Both the position numbers and the translations under genes were made by a program. A DNA stretch of 15,905 bases, taken from assembly GCA_035513215.1 (NCBI GenBank), contig DATKCK010000035.1, forward strand, positions 1 through 15,905. The letters are read 5' to 3'. Shown in pieces: positions 5,685 to 12,657 of this stretch. The notes below the pieces were generated by a model, which was not told the DNA's origin, searched no databases, and was given only the letters and a program-made list of their open reading frames with translations. How positions within the stretch are numbered: the first letter of the stretch is position 1; each line of letters opens with the position of its first letter. The DNA is from DATCZB01 sp035513215. Lineage in GTDB: Bacteria; Pseudomonadota; Gammaproteobacteria; Steroidobacterales; Rariloculaceae.

Positions 5685-5897
5685 ATGAAGTCTTTTCTCG
5701 GTCTCGTCGGCTGGTGCATCCTCTTCGTCCTGTGCTGGCCGCTCGCCCTGCTGGCGCTGATTTTGTGGCCGGTCGTATGGCTGCTTTGCCTGCCGTTTCG
5801 GCTGGTCGGGATTACCGTCGACGCCGTTTTCGCTTTCCTCAGCGCGGTCCTGTTCCTGCCCGCGCGGCTGCTCGGATATCGCAGACGATCGAAGTAA
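5685..5897 (+). CDS. Small (70 aa) integral membrane protein
   Basis: The ATG at 5685 has GGGAGG 8-9 nt upstream. The product is almost wholly hydrophobic, with two or three helices (about 4-20, 21-38, 43-62) broken by W-P and P-F pairs, and a basic end YRRRSK that should face the cytoplasm. It ends 6 bp before the following acetyltransferase gene, so the two are probably co-transcribed. I do not recognise a family. The good ribosome site and clean gene spacing make it more than a chance frame. Confidence 0.65.
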   Translation: MKSFLGLVGWCILFVLCWPLALLALILWPVVWLLCLPFRLVGITVDAVFAFLSAVLFLPARLLGYRRRSK

Positions 5898-5903
5898 GGC
5901 CGG

Positions 5904-6452
5904 ATGGCGTCGGACGCGACTGACCTAAAGCCGGGCGTGCCCGCCAATGACGGGTCCCTGGTCATCCGCCGCGCCGCGCTGCCAGACGCGGCCGCGATCG
6001 CGGAGATCTACAACGAGGCGATACTGACGACGACGGCGACGTTCGACCTGGAGCCCAAGTCCGTCGAGGAGCGCGAGCAGTGGCTCAAGGCACATTCAGG
6101 CAGGTTTCCGGTCCTCGTCGGCGAGGTCGGCGGCGCGGTCATCGGCTTCGCGTCGCTGTCACCGTGGTCCGACCGGGCTGCTTACGACGGGACGGCCGAA
6201 ACGGCGCTCTACGTGCATTCGAGCCATCGCGGCCGTGGAATCGGCCGAAGGCTCAAGGCGGAGATCATCGAGGAGGCGAGGCGGCTCGAGTTTCATACGC
6301 TGATCGCGCGCGTGACCGAGGACAGCGCCGCGAGCATTCATCTCAACCTGGAGGCCGGTTTCGTCATCATCGGGACGATGCGCGAGGTCGGGCGGAAATT
6401 CGGCTGTCTGCTCGATGTGCATATCATGCAGAAGATGTTCGACGAAGGCTGA
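5904..6452 (+). CDS. Pat/MnaT-type GNAT acetyltransferase
   Basis: The 182-aa product has an N-terminal extension of about 20 residues, then LVIRRAALPDAAAIAEIYNEAI and TATFDLEPKSVEEREQWL, the opening of the phosphinothricin/methionine-sulfoximine acetyltransferase (YncA/MnaT) subgroup. Motif A is TALYVHSSHRGRGIGRRL, with the acetyl-CoA loop H-R-G-R-G-I-G, and SIHLNLEAGFVIIGTMREVGRK closes the fold. Relatives acetylate the amino group of glutamate analogues such as methionine sulfoximine. The physiological substrate here is inferred from the subgroup only. It is the last gene of the + strand group and converges on a minus-strand transcript. Confidence 0.85.
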   Translation: MASDATDLKPGVPANDGSLVIRRAALPDAAAIAEIYNEAILTTTATFDLEPKSVEEREQWLKAHSGRFPVLVGEVGGAVIGFASLSPWSDRAAYDGTAETALYVHSSHRGRGIGRRLKAEIIEEARRLEFHTLIARVTEDSAASIHLNLEAGFVIIGTMREVGRKFGCLLDVHIMQKMFDEG

Positions 6453-6486
6453 CGCGGGAGTGTTAGTGTCGGTTTTCCGGGGCCCA

Positions 6487-6519
6487 GAAAAGAAAAACCC
6501 GGCGGTGGGAACGCCGGGT
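6487..6519 (-). terminator. Strong intrinsic terminator (minus strand)
   Basis: ACCCGGCG (6497-6504) and CGCCGGGT (6512-6519) form an 8-bp GC-rich stem around a 7-nt loop. Read on the minus strand, the stem runs straight into TTTTTCTTTTC. On the plus strand the following bases (CAGACTCTTATTG) make only a poor tract, so it mainly ends minus-strand transcription, though weak two-way action for the acetyltransferase gene is possible. Confidence 0.85.
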
Positions 6520-6665
6520 CAGACTCTTATTGTTATCGGAGTTTACGGTTTCAAGTATGCGGCCTAGCTGTTGATCATTACCCCGCGGGTTATGAACCAC
6601 ACTATTTTTTTTATTACAGCCGTTTTCTTTTCTTCTTCTACTTCTGTCTTCTTCTTCTAATCAAT

Positions 6666-6719
6666 TTAATCTAACAGAAGCCTATGCATTTCGGCATGAT
6701 TTTCTGTCTGTTTGCGCAC
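6666..6719 (-). CDS. Possible 17-codon leader peptide inside the sigma-54 transcript
   Basis: A GTG read from 6719 follows AAGGAGG by 6 nt and opens a frame of 17 residues (MRKQTENHAEMHRLLLD), ending in TAA at 6668-6666. The ribosome site lies in the loop and 3' arm of the predicted first hairpin of the transcript, so it could be masked. No homologue is recognised. The ideal spacing is the only support, and the same AAGGAGG could instead be a CsrA/RsmA-type GGA site. Confidence 0.25.
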   Translation of the reverse strand: MRKQTENHAEMHRLLLD

Positions 6720-6751
6720 TCACTGCCTCCTTGCAGAGGCAATGTATTCAT

Positions 6752-6767
6752 AGCAAGAGCCGTGCCA
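6752..6767 (-). promoter_or_regulatory. Sigma-54 (RpoN) promoter
   Basis: On the minus strand TGGCACG (6767-6761), four bases, then TTGCT (6756-6752) match the -24/-12 consensus TGGCACG-N4-TTGCW completely. Transcription should begin about 12 bases on, near 6741, reading toward the terminator at 6487. It lies 180 bp downstream of the amidohydrolase stop, so it does not serve that gene. Confidence 0.85.
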
Positions 6768-6841
6768 CGTAATATTTGTTTATAAAAATCAGTAACTTGC
6801 TATCTCTTTCTGGCGTACCCGACGAGATTTAGACTCGGTCT

Positions 6842-6869
6842 TGTAAACTATTCCGACAGTTATCTTACA
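6842..6869. promoter_or_regulatory. Candidate upstream activator site for the sigma-54 promoter
   Basis: TGTAA (6842-6846) and TTACA (6865-6869) form an interrupted dyad, with AACT/AGTT adding imperfect inner symmetry. It sits about 100-128 bp upstream of the predicted start, where enhancer-binding activators of sigma-54 usually bind. It does not match a known activator consensus that I can name with confidence. Confidence 0.3.
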
Positions 6870-6946
6870 TAATTAACTTAAATCGATGCCTGATCTTACC
6901 CTCTTAACTTCTTGATTTTAGGGGGTGCGCAGATTTCGCCCATATG

Positions 6947-9442
6947 TCACTGTGTGGCGACAAGCGCGTCGGCGTCGCGCCAGACGCCGCCGGTCACGAC
7001 CGCTTCGATTCGCTTCAGGTCGCCCAGATTCCGCAGCGGGTCGCCGTCGATCACGATGAGATCGGCCAGCCGCCCCGGCTCGAGCGTGCCGAGCTGAAGC
7101 GACAGGCCGAGCGCGATCGCACCGCCGGCCGTGGCGTAGCGCAGAACCTGGGCGGGTGGCACGCCGCGCCCGGCCAGCCGCGCAAGCTCGTCGTGAAAGC
7201 CGAGCCCGTAGGCGACTGCCGGCGCGTCGCTGCCGATGGCGATTCGCCCCGTGTCCTGCATGATCCGGTCGAAGCCGTCGTTTCGTCCGCCCCGGCTTCG
7301 GGCCGGCGCCACGGCGTCGAGCGCGCCGAGGCCCGTCGCGAAATAGGCGCCGGAGGCCTGTATCTGACCGATGACATCGCCGTAGCTTCGGCCGAGCGTC
7401 GACAGGGCCACGCGCGGCAGGCCGGGCGTATCGCCGCCGACGAGCACGGGCGACAGACGCGCAGGTACGCGCCCCTCGCGCGCCCACTGATCGGCCAGCG
7501 CATGGGCGAAGCCGCCGAAGACCGGCCGGCCGTCGCCGGCGATGATCGGCGATCCCGCCGGCAGGCTCCCGGCCGGCGGCGGCGTCACCGGCGCGACGAC
7601 GAGGCGCGGGCCCGGAAGCTGGCCGCTGGCCCAGGCCTCGGCCCTCTCGAGCGCCTCGCGCCAGTCGGGAGTGACGTCCCGCACCGTCGTGATTCCGGAT
7701 CGCAGCCAGCGCTTGCCGAGATCGGCTCCGGCGACGTTCGAGAGGTGCGAGTGGACGTCGATTAGCCCGGGCACGACGGTGAGCTCGCCGGCGTCGATGA
7801 CCCGCTCCGGCAGCGGCAAGCGACCGCGGCGAACGATGTCGGTGATCCGCTGGCCCTCGATGTGAATGTCGACGTGATACCGGTAGTCGCTGCCGATTCC
7901 GTCGAAAAGGCGGGCGGCCTGAATGACGTAGCGTGCCTCGACCGGGGCCACGTCCCATTGCAGCTCCTCGGCGCCGTCGAGCATCTCGAGAAGCGCTGCA
8001 TCGGGCTCGGGCGATGCGGCGGCGCGCGCCTCGCCGGCAGGCGTCTCGTAAACATGCGGGTACGCCTCGGTACCGGCCGCATCGCTCGCCGACAGCCTGA
8101 GATCGCGGCCCTGCCAGGCCAGCCCGGTGGCGGAATAGAGGCCGCCAGCGAGCGTCGTGGATTCGAACGGGCGCTCCAGCTCGACGAGCCTCAGCGACGA
8201 AGAGTCCCAGCGACTGTCGCCGTCCGCGGCGAGCCAGGCGACGTAGCGTCCGTCACCGGAGACCCGCGGCTCGAATGCGCGGCCGGACTCCTCGGAAACC
8301 TGCAAAAGCTGACCGGAGTCGAGCCGGTAGCGCCAGATCTCCATATCGCCACCACGGTCGCTTGCGAAGACGAGCCACTCGCCGTCCGGTGTGAAGCGGG
8401 GCTCGGTGTCGAGGAATGCGTCGTCGGTCAGCCGCCTGATCTCCTGCCCCTCGGCAAGCCAGAGATCGCCTAGCGCCGTGAAAGCGGCGCGTCCGGTCGG
8501 CTCGTGCGTCACCAGGCCGTTGATGCCGCCGACGGGATGAGGGCCCGCGGCATCGAGCGGCCCGACTTCGGGCGCGGCGCCGGTATTCTCGACATCGACG
8601 GCGGCAAAGACGAATATCCGGTTGCGTGTCTGCGAGGCGATGCCCCGGCGCCAGAGCGCGCCGTCGGCGGCATAGACGTATTCCTCGGGAGAGAGCCAGG
8701 CGACACGGCCGACGAACACGTCCTCGGCACTCGTCAGCCGGCGCCAGATCGGCTCATCGGCGTCGATGAAGAGCGCCAGACTGCTGCTCTCGCCCTCGAC
8801 TCGCTCGTTGACGAGCAAGACGCCGCCGCCGGGCCGCCAGCTCGGGGCATCGAGCCTGCGCTGACTCTCGACGAGCGTCTCGCCGCGTTGCGCTCCGGTG
8901 TAGCGCCGGATGGCGGACCGGCCGCCAGCAATGCTCGTATAGGCGAGCGTGCCCGCGGCATCAAAAGTCGGAAAACGCGCATCGCCGGGCTCGTCTGTGA
9001 GCCGATCGAGCTCACCGGATTCGAGAGCGAGCGAGAACAGGCTGTAGCTGCCGAACTGGTTGCCGGCGAAAACGATGCGGCTGCCGTCAGGGGAATAGTC
9101 GGGCTCGCGCTCGTCGAACGCCGTTCGGGTCAGCGGCTCGATCGCCCCGGTCGCGAGCGTCAGGCGCCAGACGTCCCACTGGCCGTCCTGCCAGCGCTGG
9201 AACACGACGGATTCGCCGGTCGGATCGATGCGCGGCTGGGCGGCGCCGCTGCCCGCGGGCAGCAGCGGTATTGCGCCGCCGCCCGCGATCGGCAGGCGCC
9301 AGAGCCCGCCTAGCAGGTCGAGCACGATCAGATCGTTCGCAGGATCCGCAGCGAGCGAGAGATTGGTGCCTTCGGTGATGTCGACGACTTCGGCGCGCGC
9401 CGCGCTTACGACCAGAAGCAGGAACAGGGGTAGTCGCCGCAT
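6947..9442 (-). CDS. Secreted beta-propeller (TolB/PD40-like) plus amidohydrolase-family protein
   Basis: The 831-aa product starts at ATG 9442, with a Sec signal peptide (MRRLPLFLLLVVSAARA). Residues about 20-490 hold repeated WD40-like PD40 blades such as YSPDGSRIVFAGNQFGSYSL and FTPDGEWLVFASDRGGDMEIWRY. From about residue 515 an amidohydrolase domain begins (IQAARLFDGIGSDYR), with the metal motif DVHSHL near 562, SGITTVRDV, IAIGSDAP near 737 and a closing GTLEPGRLADLIVIDGDPLRN. Relatives hydrolyse amide or ester bonds in the periplasm. The segment between SGITTVRDV and IAIGSDAP lacks the usual AHAH/EH and carboxylated-Lys motifs, and the domain is short, so activity is doubtful. It starts 8 nt after pdxH and is co-transcribed. 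Confidence 0.85.
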   Translation of the reverse strand: MRRLPLFLLLVVSAARAEVVDITEGTNLSLAADPANDLIVLDLLGGLWRLPIAGGGAIPLLPAGSGAAQPRIDPTGESVVFQRWQDGQWDVWRLTLATGAIEPLTRTAFDEREPDYSPDGSRIVFAGNQFGSYSLFSLALESGELDRLTDEPGDARFPTFDAAGTLAYTSIAGGRSAIRRYTGAQRGETLVESQRRLDAPSWRPGGGVLLVNERVEGESSSLALFIDADEPIWRRLTSAEDVFVGRVAWLSPEEYVYAADGALWRRGIASQTRNRIFVFAAVDVENTGAAPEVGPLDAAGPHPVGGINGLVTHEPTGRAAFTALGDLWLAEGQEIRRLTDDAFLDTEPRFTPDGEWLVFASDRGGDMEIWRYRLDSGQLLQVSEESGRAFEPRVSGDGRYVAWLAADGDSRWDSSSLRLVELERPFESTTLAGGLYSATGLAWQGRDLRLSASDAAGTEAYPHVYETPAGEARAAASPEPDAALLEMLDGAEELQWDVAPVEARYVIQAARLFDGIGSDYRYHVDIHIEGQRITDIVRRGRLPLPERVIDAGELTVVPGLIDVHSHLSNVAGADLGKRWLRSGITTVRDVTPDWREALERAEAWASGQLPGPRLVVAPVTPPPAGSLPAGSPIIAGDGRPVFGGFAHALADQWAREGRVPARLSPVLVGGDTPGLPRVALSTLGRSYGDVIGQIQASGAYFATGLGALDAVAPARSRGGRNDGFDRIMQDTGRIAIGSDAPAVAYGLGFHDELARLAGRGVPPAQVLRYATAGGAIALGLSLQLGTLEPGRLADLIVIDGDPLRNLGDLKRIEAVVTGGVWRDADALVATQ

Positions 9443-9450
9443 TGGCGCTG

Positions 9451-10059
9451 CTACGGCTGTAGCCAGGCGGCCGACCAGGGTCCGCCCGCGCGCTCGTAGC
9501 GCAGCCGCTCGTGACATCGGTCCGCGCCTTCGACCCAGAACTCGAGTGCCTCGATCAGCAGCCGGTAGCCGCCCCAGCCCTCTGGCCGGGGAATCGCGGG
9601 CTCGCGCTCGAACCGCCGCGCCTCGGCTTCGATCTGCCGGCCGACGGCGTCGGGCGACGCGACGGGACGGCTTTGGGCGCTGGCCCGGGCGTTGAGCTGG
9701 CTCGGCCGCGGACGTGCGGCGAAGTACGCGTCGCTCTCGGCGGCCGGCGATCGCTCGATGGCGCCTTCGAAGCGAAGCTGCCGGCCGGCTTCCGGCCAAT
9801 AGAGCGCGGCCGCGGCGACGCGCGTCGATTCGAGCTCGAGTGCCTTGCGCGACGCGTAGTTCGTATAGAAGACGATGAAGCCTTCGCTGTCGGAAAGGGC
9901 CTTCAACAGCACGTAGCGCACTGAAGGCCGCCCGCCAGCCGAGACCGAGGCGAGCGCCATGGCCCAGGGGTTTTTAGATCCGCGCGAGGCGGCCTCGTCG
10001 AGCCAGCGGCGGGCCAGCGGCAGCGGATCGGGCGGCACGGGTCTCGGCAGCGCTTCCAT
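9451..10059 (-). CDS. pdxH: Pyridoxamine/pyridoxine 5'-phosphate oxidase
   Basis: The 202-aa product oxidises PNP or PMP to pyridoxal 5'-phosphate using FMN. FMN-binding motifs are visible: RYVLLKALSDSEGFIVFYTNYASRKALEL (48-76) and ALYWPEAGRQLRFEGAIER (85-103). ESDAYFAARPRPSQLNARASAQS follows, and the family C-terminal signature appears as RPEGWGGYRLLIEALEFW with ERLRYER. The very end (GGPWSAAWLQP) keeps the W and the terminal L-x-P of the family. Length is near the usual 200-220 aa, with a short N-terminus. It lies 15 nt after fghA and 8 nt before the amidohydrolase gene, so it is the middle gene of a three-gene minus-strand operon. Confidence 0.93.
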   Translation of the reverse strand: MEALPRPVPPDPLPLARRWLDEAASRGSKNPWAMALASVSAGGRPSVRYVLLKALSDSEGFIVFYTNYASRKALELESTRVAAAALYWPEAGRQLRFEGAIERSPAAESDAYFAARPRPSQLNARASAQSRPVASPDAVGRQIEAEARRFEREPAIPRPEGWGGYRLLIEALEFWVEGADRCHERLRYERAGGPWSAAWLQP

Positions 10060-10074
10060 CGAGCCGGTTCTCGC

Positions 10075-10911
10075 TCAGGCGAGCGCCTCGGCGTGAAAAC
10101 GCAGATGCTCGCCGATGAAGGTGCCGACGAAGAAATACCCGTGGTCGTAGCCTTTGCGCTCGCGATAGTCGAGCGCCTGGCCCGATGCCTCGCAGGCCTT
10201 CCTGAGCTCCTCGGGTCTGAGCTGCTCGAGGAAGGGGTCGGCCGCGCCCTGATCGACGAGCAGGCGATGCCGGCTCGGCTGCTCGCCGATCACGGCCGCC
10301 GCATCGTACTCAAGCCAGCTCGAGCGGTCCTCGCCGAGATACGCCGTGAACGCCTGCTCGCCCCAGGCGCTCTTGCTCGCGGCGCTGATCGGAGAGAAGG
10401 CCGAGATCGAGCGATAGGCATCGGCGTTGCGCGTGCCGATCACGAGCGCACCGTGCCCGCCCATCGAATGGCCGCTGATCGATTTGCGCTCGGGGTCCAG
10501 CGGCAGGTTCTCGTTGGCTACGGCGACGAGCTCGTCGGCGATGTAGTCGTACATCCGATAATGCGCGGACCAGGGCGCCTCGGTCGCGTTCAGATAGAAG
10601 CCCGCGCCGGAGCCTACGTTGATGAACTCGTCCTCGCCCGGCAGGTCGACGCCGCGCGGGCTCGTGTCCGGGACGATCAGGGCAAGCCCGAGCTCGGCCG
10701 CATAGCGCTGGGCGCCCGATTTGACCGAGAAGTTCTCCTCGGTGCAGGTCAGGCCCGACAGCCAGTAAAGCGCGGGCACGGGACCCTTCTCCGCGGCCGC
10801 CGGCAGGTAGGCCGCAAACCGCATGGCGCAGGCGCAGGCCTTCGATTCGTGCCGGTAGGTCAACTGGCGCCCTTCGAAACAGCGCGCTTCGCTGACGAGT
10901 TCCAATGCCAT
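10075..10911 (-). CDS. fghA: S-formylglutathione hydrolase
   Basis: The 278-aa alpha/beta-hydrolase splits S-formylglutathione into formate and glutathione, the last step of glutathione-dependent formaldehyde removal in the cytoplasm. The catalytic triad is visible: Ser149 in GHSMGGHGAL, Asp225 in DQGAADPFL and His257 in GYDHGYFF, with the oxyanion segment LSGLTCTEENF at 51-61. Length matches the family (about 280 aa). ATG 10911 is chosen over the longer frame to 10962 because AAAGGAGG lies 8 nt before it. The usual partner, a class III alcohol dehydrogenase, is not adjacent. It is first in an operon with pdxH and is divergent from tyrA. A 17-bp perfect inverted repeat sits just upstream of its ribosome site. 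Confidence 0.93.
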   Translation of the reverse strand: MALELVSEARCFEGRQLTYRHESKACACAMRFAAYLPAAAEKGPVPALYWLSGLTCTEENFSVKSGAQRYAAELGLALIVPDTSPRGVDLPGEDEFINVGSGAGFYLNATEAPWSAHYRMYDYIADELVAVANENLPLDPERKSISGHSMGGHGALVIGTRNADAYRSISAFSPISAASKSAWGEQAFTAYLGEDRSSWLEYDAAAVIGEQPSRHRLLVDQGAADPFLEQLRPEELRKACEASGQALDYRERKGYDHGYFFVGTFIGEHLRFHAEALA

Positions 10912-10931
10912 GCTCCGGACCTCCTTTCGAC

Positions 10932-10970
10932 GTTTCCGGTTGCTACCCGCTTCGGGTAGCAACCGGAAAC
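10932..10970. repeat. Perfect 17-bp inverted repeat between fghA and tyrA
   Basis: GTTTCCGGTTGCTACCC (10932-10948) and GGGTAGCAACCGGAAAC (10954-10970) are exact complements around the loop GCTTC. Neither side has a T tract, so it is not a standard terminator. It lies a few bases upstream of the fghA ribosome site (about 10920-10927), and 60 bp from the tyrA start. It could be a 5'-leader hairpin of fghA, an operator, or a mobile REP/MITE-like unit. Confidence 0.8.
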
Positions 10971-10982
10971 ACCAGTCTCTAG

Positions 10983-11011
10983 TTGCGCCCTGCGTCTAAG
11001 CCGAGTACAAC
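10983..11011 (+). promoter_or_regulatory. Possible weak sigma-70 promoter for tyrA
   Basis: TTGCGC (10983-10988) and TACAAC (11006-11011) are spaced by 17 bp and match the -35/-10 hexamers at 3 and 4 of 6 positions. The start would be near 11018, giving a very short leader before the ribosome site GGAGGT at 11021. The spacing is right but the hexamers are weak. Confidence 0.3.
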
Positions 11012-11030
11012 GCCCTGCTTGGAGGTCGGC

Positions 11031-12119
11031 ATGAAACTGGATCAACTGCGCCAGCGGCTCACCCAAATCGATTGCGACCTCATCCGGCTCGCGAAGGAAC
11101 GGCACGACATCGTAGCCGAGGTCGGCGCGCACAAGATCGCCCATCGCGTTCCAACGCGCGATTATGAGCGTGAGCGTGACGTCTTGAAAGGTGCGTGCGA
11201 GCTCGCCGAGTCGATCGGTCTCGATCCCGAGCTCGCGGAGCAGATCATGCGGCTGATGATCCGCTCGTCGCTGACTCAGCAGGAGGAGACCCGCGTCGCC
11301 GCCGGCACGGAAGGCGAGGGCAGGCGCGTACTCGTCATCGGCGGAATGGGCCAGATGGGCGCCTGGTTCGTTCGCTTTCTGAGATCGCAGGGCTATGGCG
11401 TCGAGATCGCCGACCCGCATGCGCCCGAAGGCATGCCCGATGCCGTGACCGACTGGCACGAGCTCGAGCTCGACCACGATCTCGTCATCGTCGCGGCGCC
11501 GATCAAGGTCACGGCCGGGATACTGGAGGATCTGGCCGAGCGAAAGCCGAAAGGCATCGTTCTCGATATCGGCTCGCTGAAGACGCCGCTGCGCGAAGGG
11601 CTGCTGGCGCTCGCCGCGGCCGGCTGCCGCGTCACCTCGATCCACCCGATGTTCGGCCCCGACACGCGGCTTTTGTCCGGCCGTCACGTCATTTTCGTTG
11701 ATCTCGGCTCGGCCGAGGCCACTGCCGAAGCCAAGCGGCTGTTCGGCGCAACGATGGCCGAGCAAATCGACATGAGCCTCGAGGAGCACGACCGGCTCAT
11801 TGCCTACGTGCTCGGTCTCTCGCATGCGCTGAATCTGGCGTTCTTCACGGCGCTCGCCGAGAGCGGAGAGCTCGTGCCGAGGCTCAAGCACATGTCGAGC
11901 ACGACTTTCGATGCCCAGCTCAAGGTGGCGAGCCTCGTGGCTTACGATAATCCGCACCTGTACTTTGAAATCCAGGCCCTCAATGAATATGGTGATACGT
12001 CGCTCAAGGCCCTGCGGCAGGCTGCCGAAAGGATCCAGGCACTGGTTGCCACCGGCGACGAGCAGGGCTTCGTTGCGCTGATGGATGCAGGAAGGCGGTA
12101 TCTCGAGAAGAAGCGCTGA
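11031..12119 (+). CDS. tyrA: Bifunctional chorismate mutase / prephenate dehydrogenase
   Basis: The 362-aa protein converts chorismate to prephenate and prephenate to 4-hydroxyphenylpyruvate with NAD+, for tyrosine synthesis. Residues 1-88 form an AroQ-type mutase (LDQLRQRLTQIDCDLIRLAKERHDIVAEVGAHK). GGMGQMG at 104-110 is the NAD loop, LDIGSLKTPL (178-187) and SIHPMFGPD (203-211) line the prephenate site, and a helical dimer region follows (SHALNLAFF, 264-272). Length is close to E. coli TyrA (373 aa). ATG 11031 has GGAGGT 4-5 nt upstream; an in-frame start at 10983 lacks one. It leads a + strand cluster of housekeeping genes, with rppH 7 nt downstream. Confidence 0.95.
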   Translation: MKLDQLRQRLTQIDCDLIRLAKERHDIVAEVGAHKIAHRVPTRDYERERDVLKGACELAESIGLDPELAEQIMRLMIRSSLTQQEETRVAAGTEGEGRRVLVIGGMGQMGAWFVRFLRSQGYGVEIADPHAPEGMPDAVTDWHELELDHDLVIVAAPIKVTAGILEDLAERKPKGIVLDIGSLKTPLREGLLALAAAGCRVTSIHPMFGPDTRLLSGRHVIFVDLGSAEATAEAKRLFGATMAEQIDMSLEEHDRLIAYVLGLSHALNLAFFTALAESGELVPRLKHMSSTTFDAQLKVASLVAYDNPHLYFEIQALNEYGDTSLKALRQAAERIQALVATGDEQGFVALMDAGRRYLEKKR

Positions 12120-12126
12120 GTGAGCC

Positions 12127-12657
12127 ATGGACCGGATTGACGAAAAAGGTTTTCGCGCCAATGTCGGGATCATCCTCAAGGATGAGGCCAACCGCGTGCT
12201 GATCGCCGGCCGTCGCGGCCGGTCCGGCTGGCAGTTTCCCCAGGGTGGCGTCAGACACCGGGAGTCCGCGGAGCAGGCGATGTACCGGGAGCTCGGCGAA
12301 GAGGTGGGACTCGGCCCCGACGATGTCGAGCTCGCCGGTGTGACACGCGGCTGGATCCGCTACCACCTGCCGAAGAAATACGTGCGCCGGAGCGAGCCTC
12401 GATGCATCGGGCAAAAACAGCGCTGGTTCCTGCTCAGCCTCAGATCGGATCCCGAGAAGCTGTGCTTCGACTCCACGAGTCAGCCCGAGTTCGATCGGTG
12501 CCGCTGGGTCGAATACTGGCAGCCGGTCGAAGAGGTCATCTACTTCAAGCGCAAGGTCTATATCGCAGCCTTGTCGGAGCTCGCCGGCATCGCATTTCAG
12601 AATTCCGAGCCCCCGCCCAGGCCCGACACCTGGCCGCGGAGCTGGCGGGAAACATGA
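12127..12657 (+). CDS. rppH: RNA pyrophosphohydrolase (Nudix)
   Basis: The 176-aa protein removes pyrophosphate (or two phosphates stepwise) from the 5' end of transcripts, allowing RNase E decay. The Nudix box G-x5-E-x7-R-E-U-x-E-E-x-G-U is complete at residues 40-62 (G40, E46, R54-E55, E58-E59, G61). The opening DEKGFRANVGIILKD and the WQFPQGG lead-in, then GQKQRWFLL and FDRCRWVEYW, match RppH rather than other Nudix proteins. Its length equals E. coli RppH. It follows tyrA by 7 nt, and its stop overlaps the next gene's start (ATGA). Confidence 0.95.
   Translation: MDRIDEKGFRANVGIILKDEANRVLIAGRRGRSGWQFPQGGVRHRESAEQAMYRELGEEVGLGPDDVELAGVTRGWIRYHLPKKYVRRSEPRCIGQKQRWFLLSLRSDPEKLCFDSTSQPEFDRCRWVEYWQPVEEVIYFKRKVYIAALSELAGIAFQNSEPPPRPDTWPRSWRET

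Larger units (their letters stand above)
6487..6741 (-). ncRNA. Candidate sigma-54-dependent small RNA (about 255 nt), Hfq-binding features
   Basis: A full-consensus sigma-54 promoter (6752-6767) predicts a start at about 6741, and the strong terminator ends at about 6487. No ordinary gene lies between. The predicted RNA opens with the hairpin TGCCTC/GAGGCA (6741-6724). It continues with a purine-only-like stretch of ARN triplets (complement of 6622-6658), an A-rich run (complement of 6601-6619), and AACAATAA (complement of 6527-6534), an exact AAYAAYAA motif, just before the terminator. ARN repeats and AAYAAYAA bind the distal face of Hfq, as in CrcZ of Pseudomonas, which is also sigma-54 dependent. 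No sequence homology to CrcZ is claimed. The region is visibly AT-rich beside its neighbours. Confidence 0.6.

Noticed and set aside
6497..6519. Terminator mainly for the plus-strand acetyltransferase gene
   Set aside because: The T-rich tract is on the minus-strand side; the plus-strand side has only CAGACTCTTATTG.
6918..7958. Extra minus-strand frame within the amidohydrolase gene
   Set aside because: Arg/Ala-rich frame with no motifs, overlapping a gene with clear propeller and amidohydrolase signatures.
10932..10970. Hairpin as a terminator between fghA and tyrA
   Set aside because: Both genes are transcribed away from it and no T tract adjoins it.
10860..12191. A 443-codon minus-strand frame opposite tyrA
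   Set aside because: It mirrors tyrA codons in a high-GC region, and has no ribosome site or family motif; TyrA motifs are complete on the other strand.
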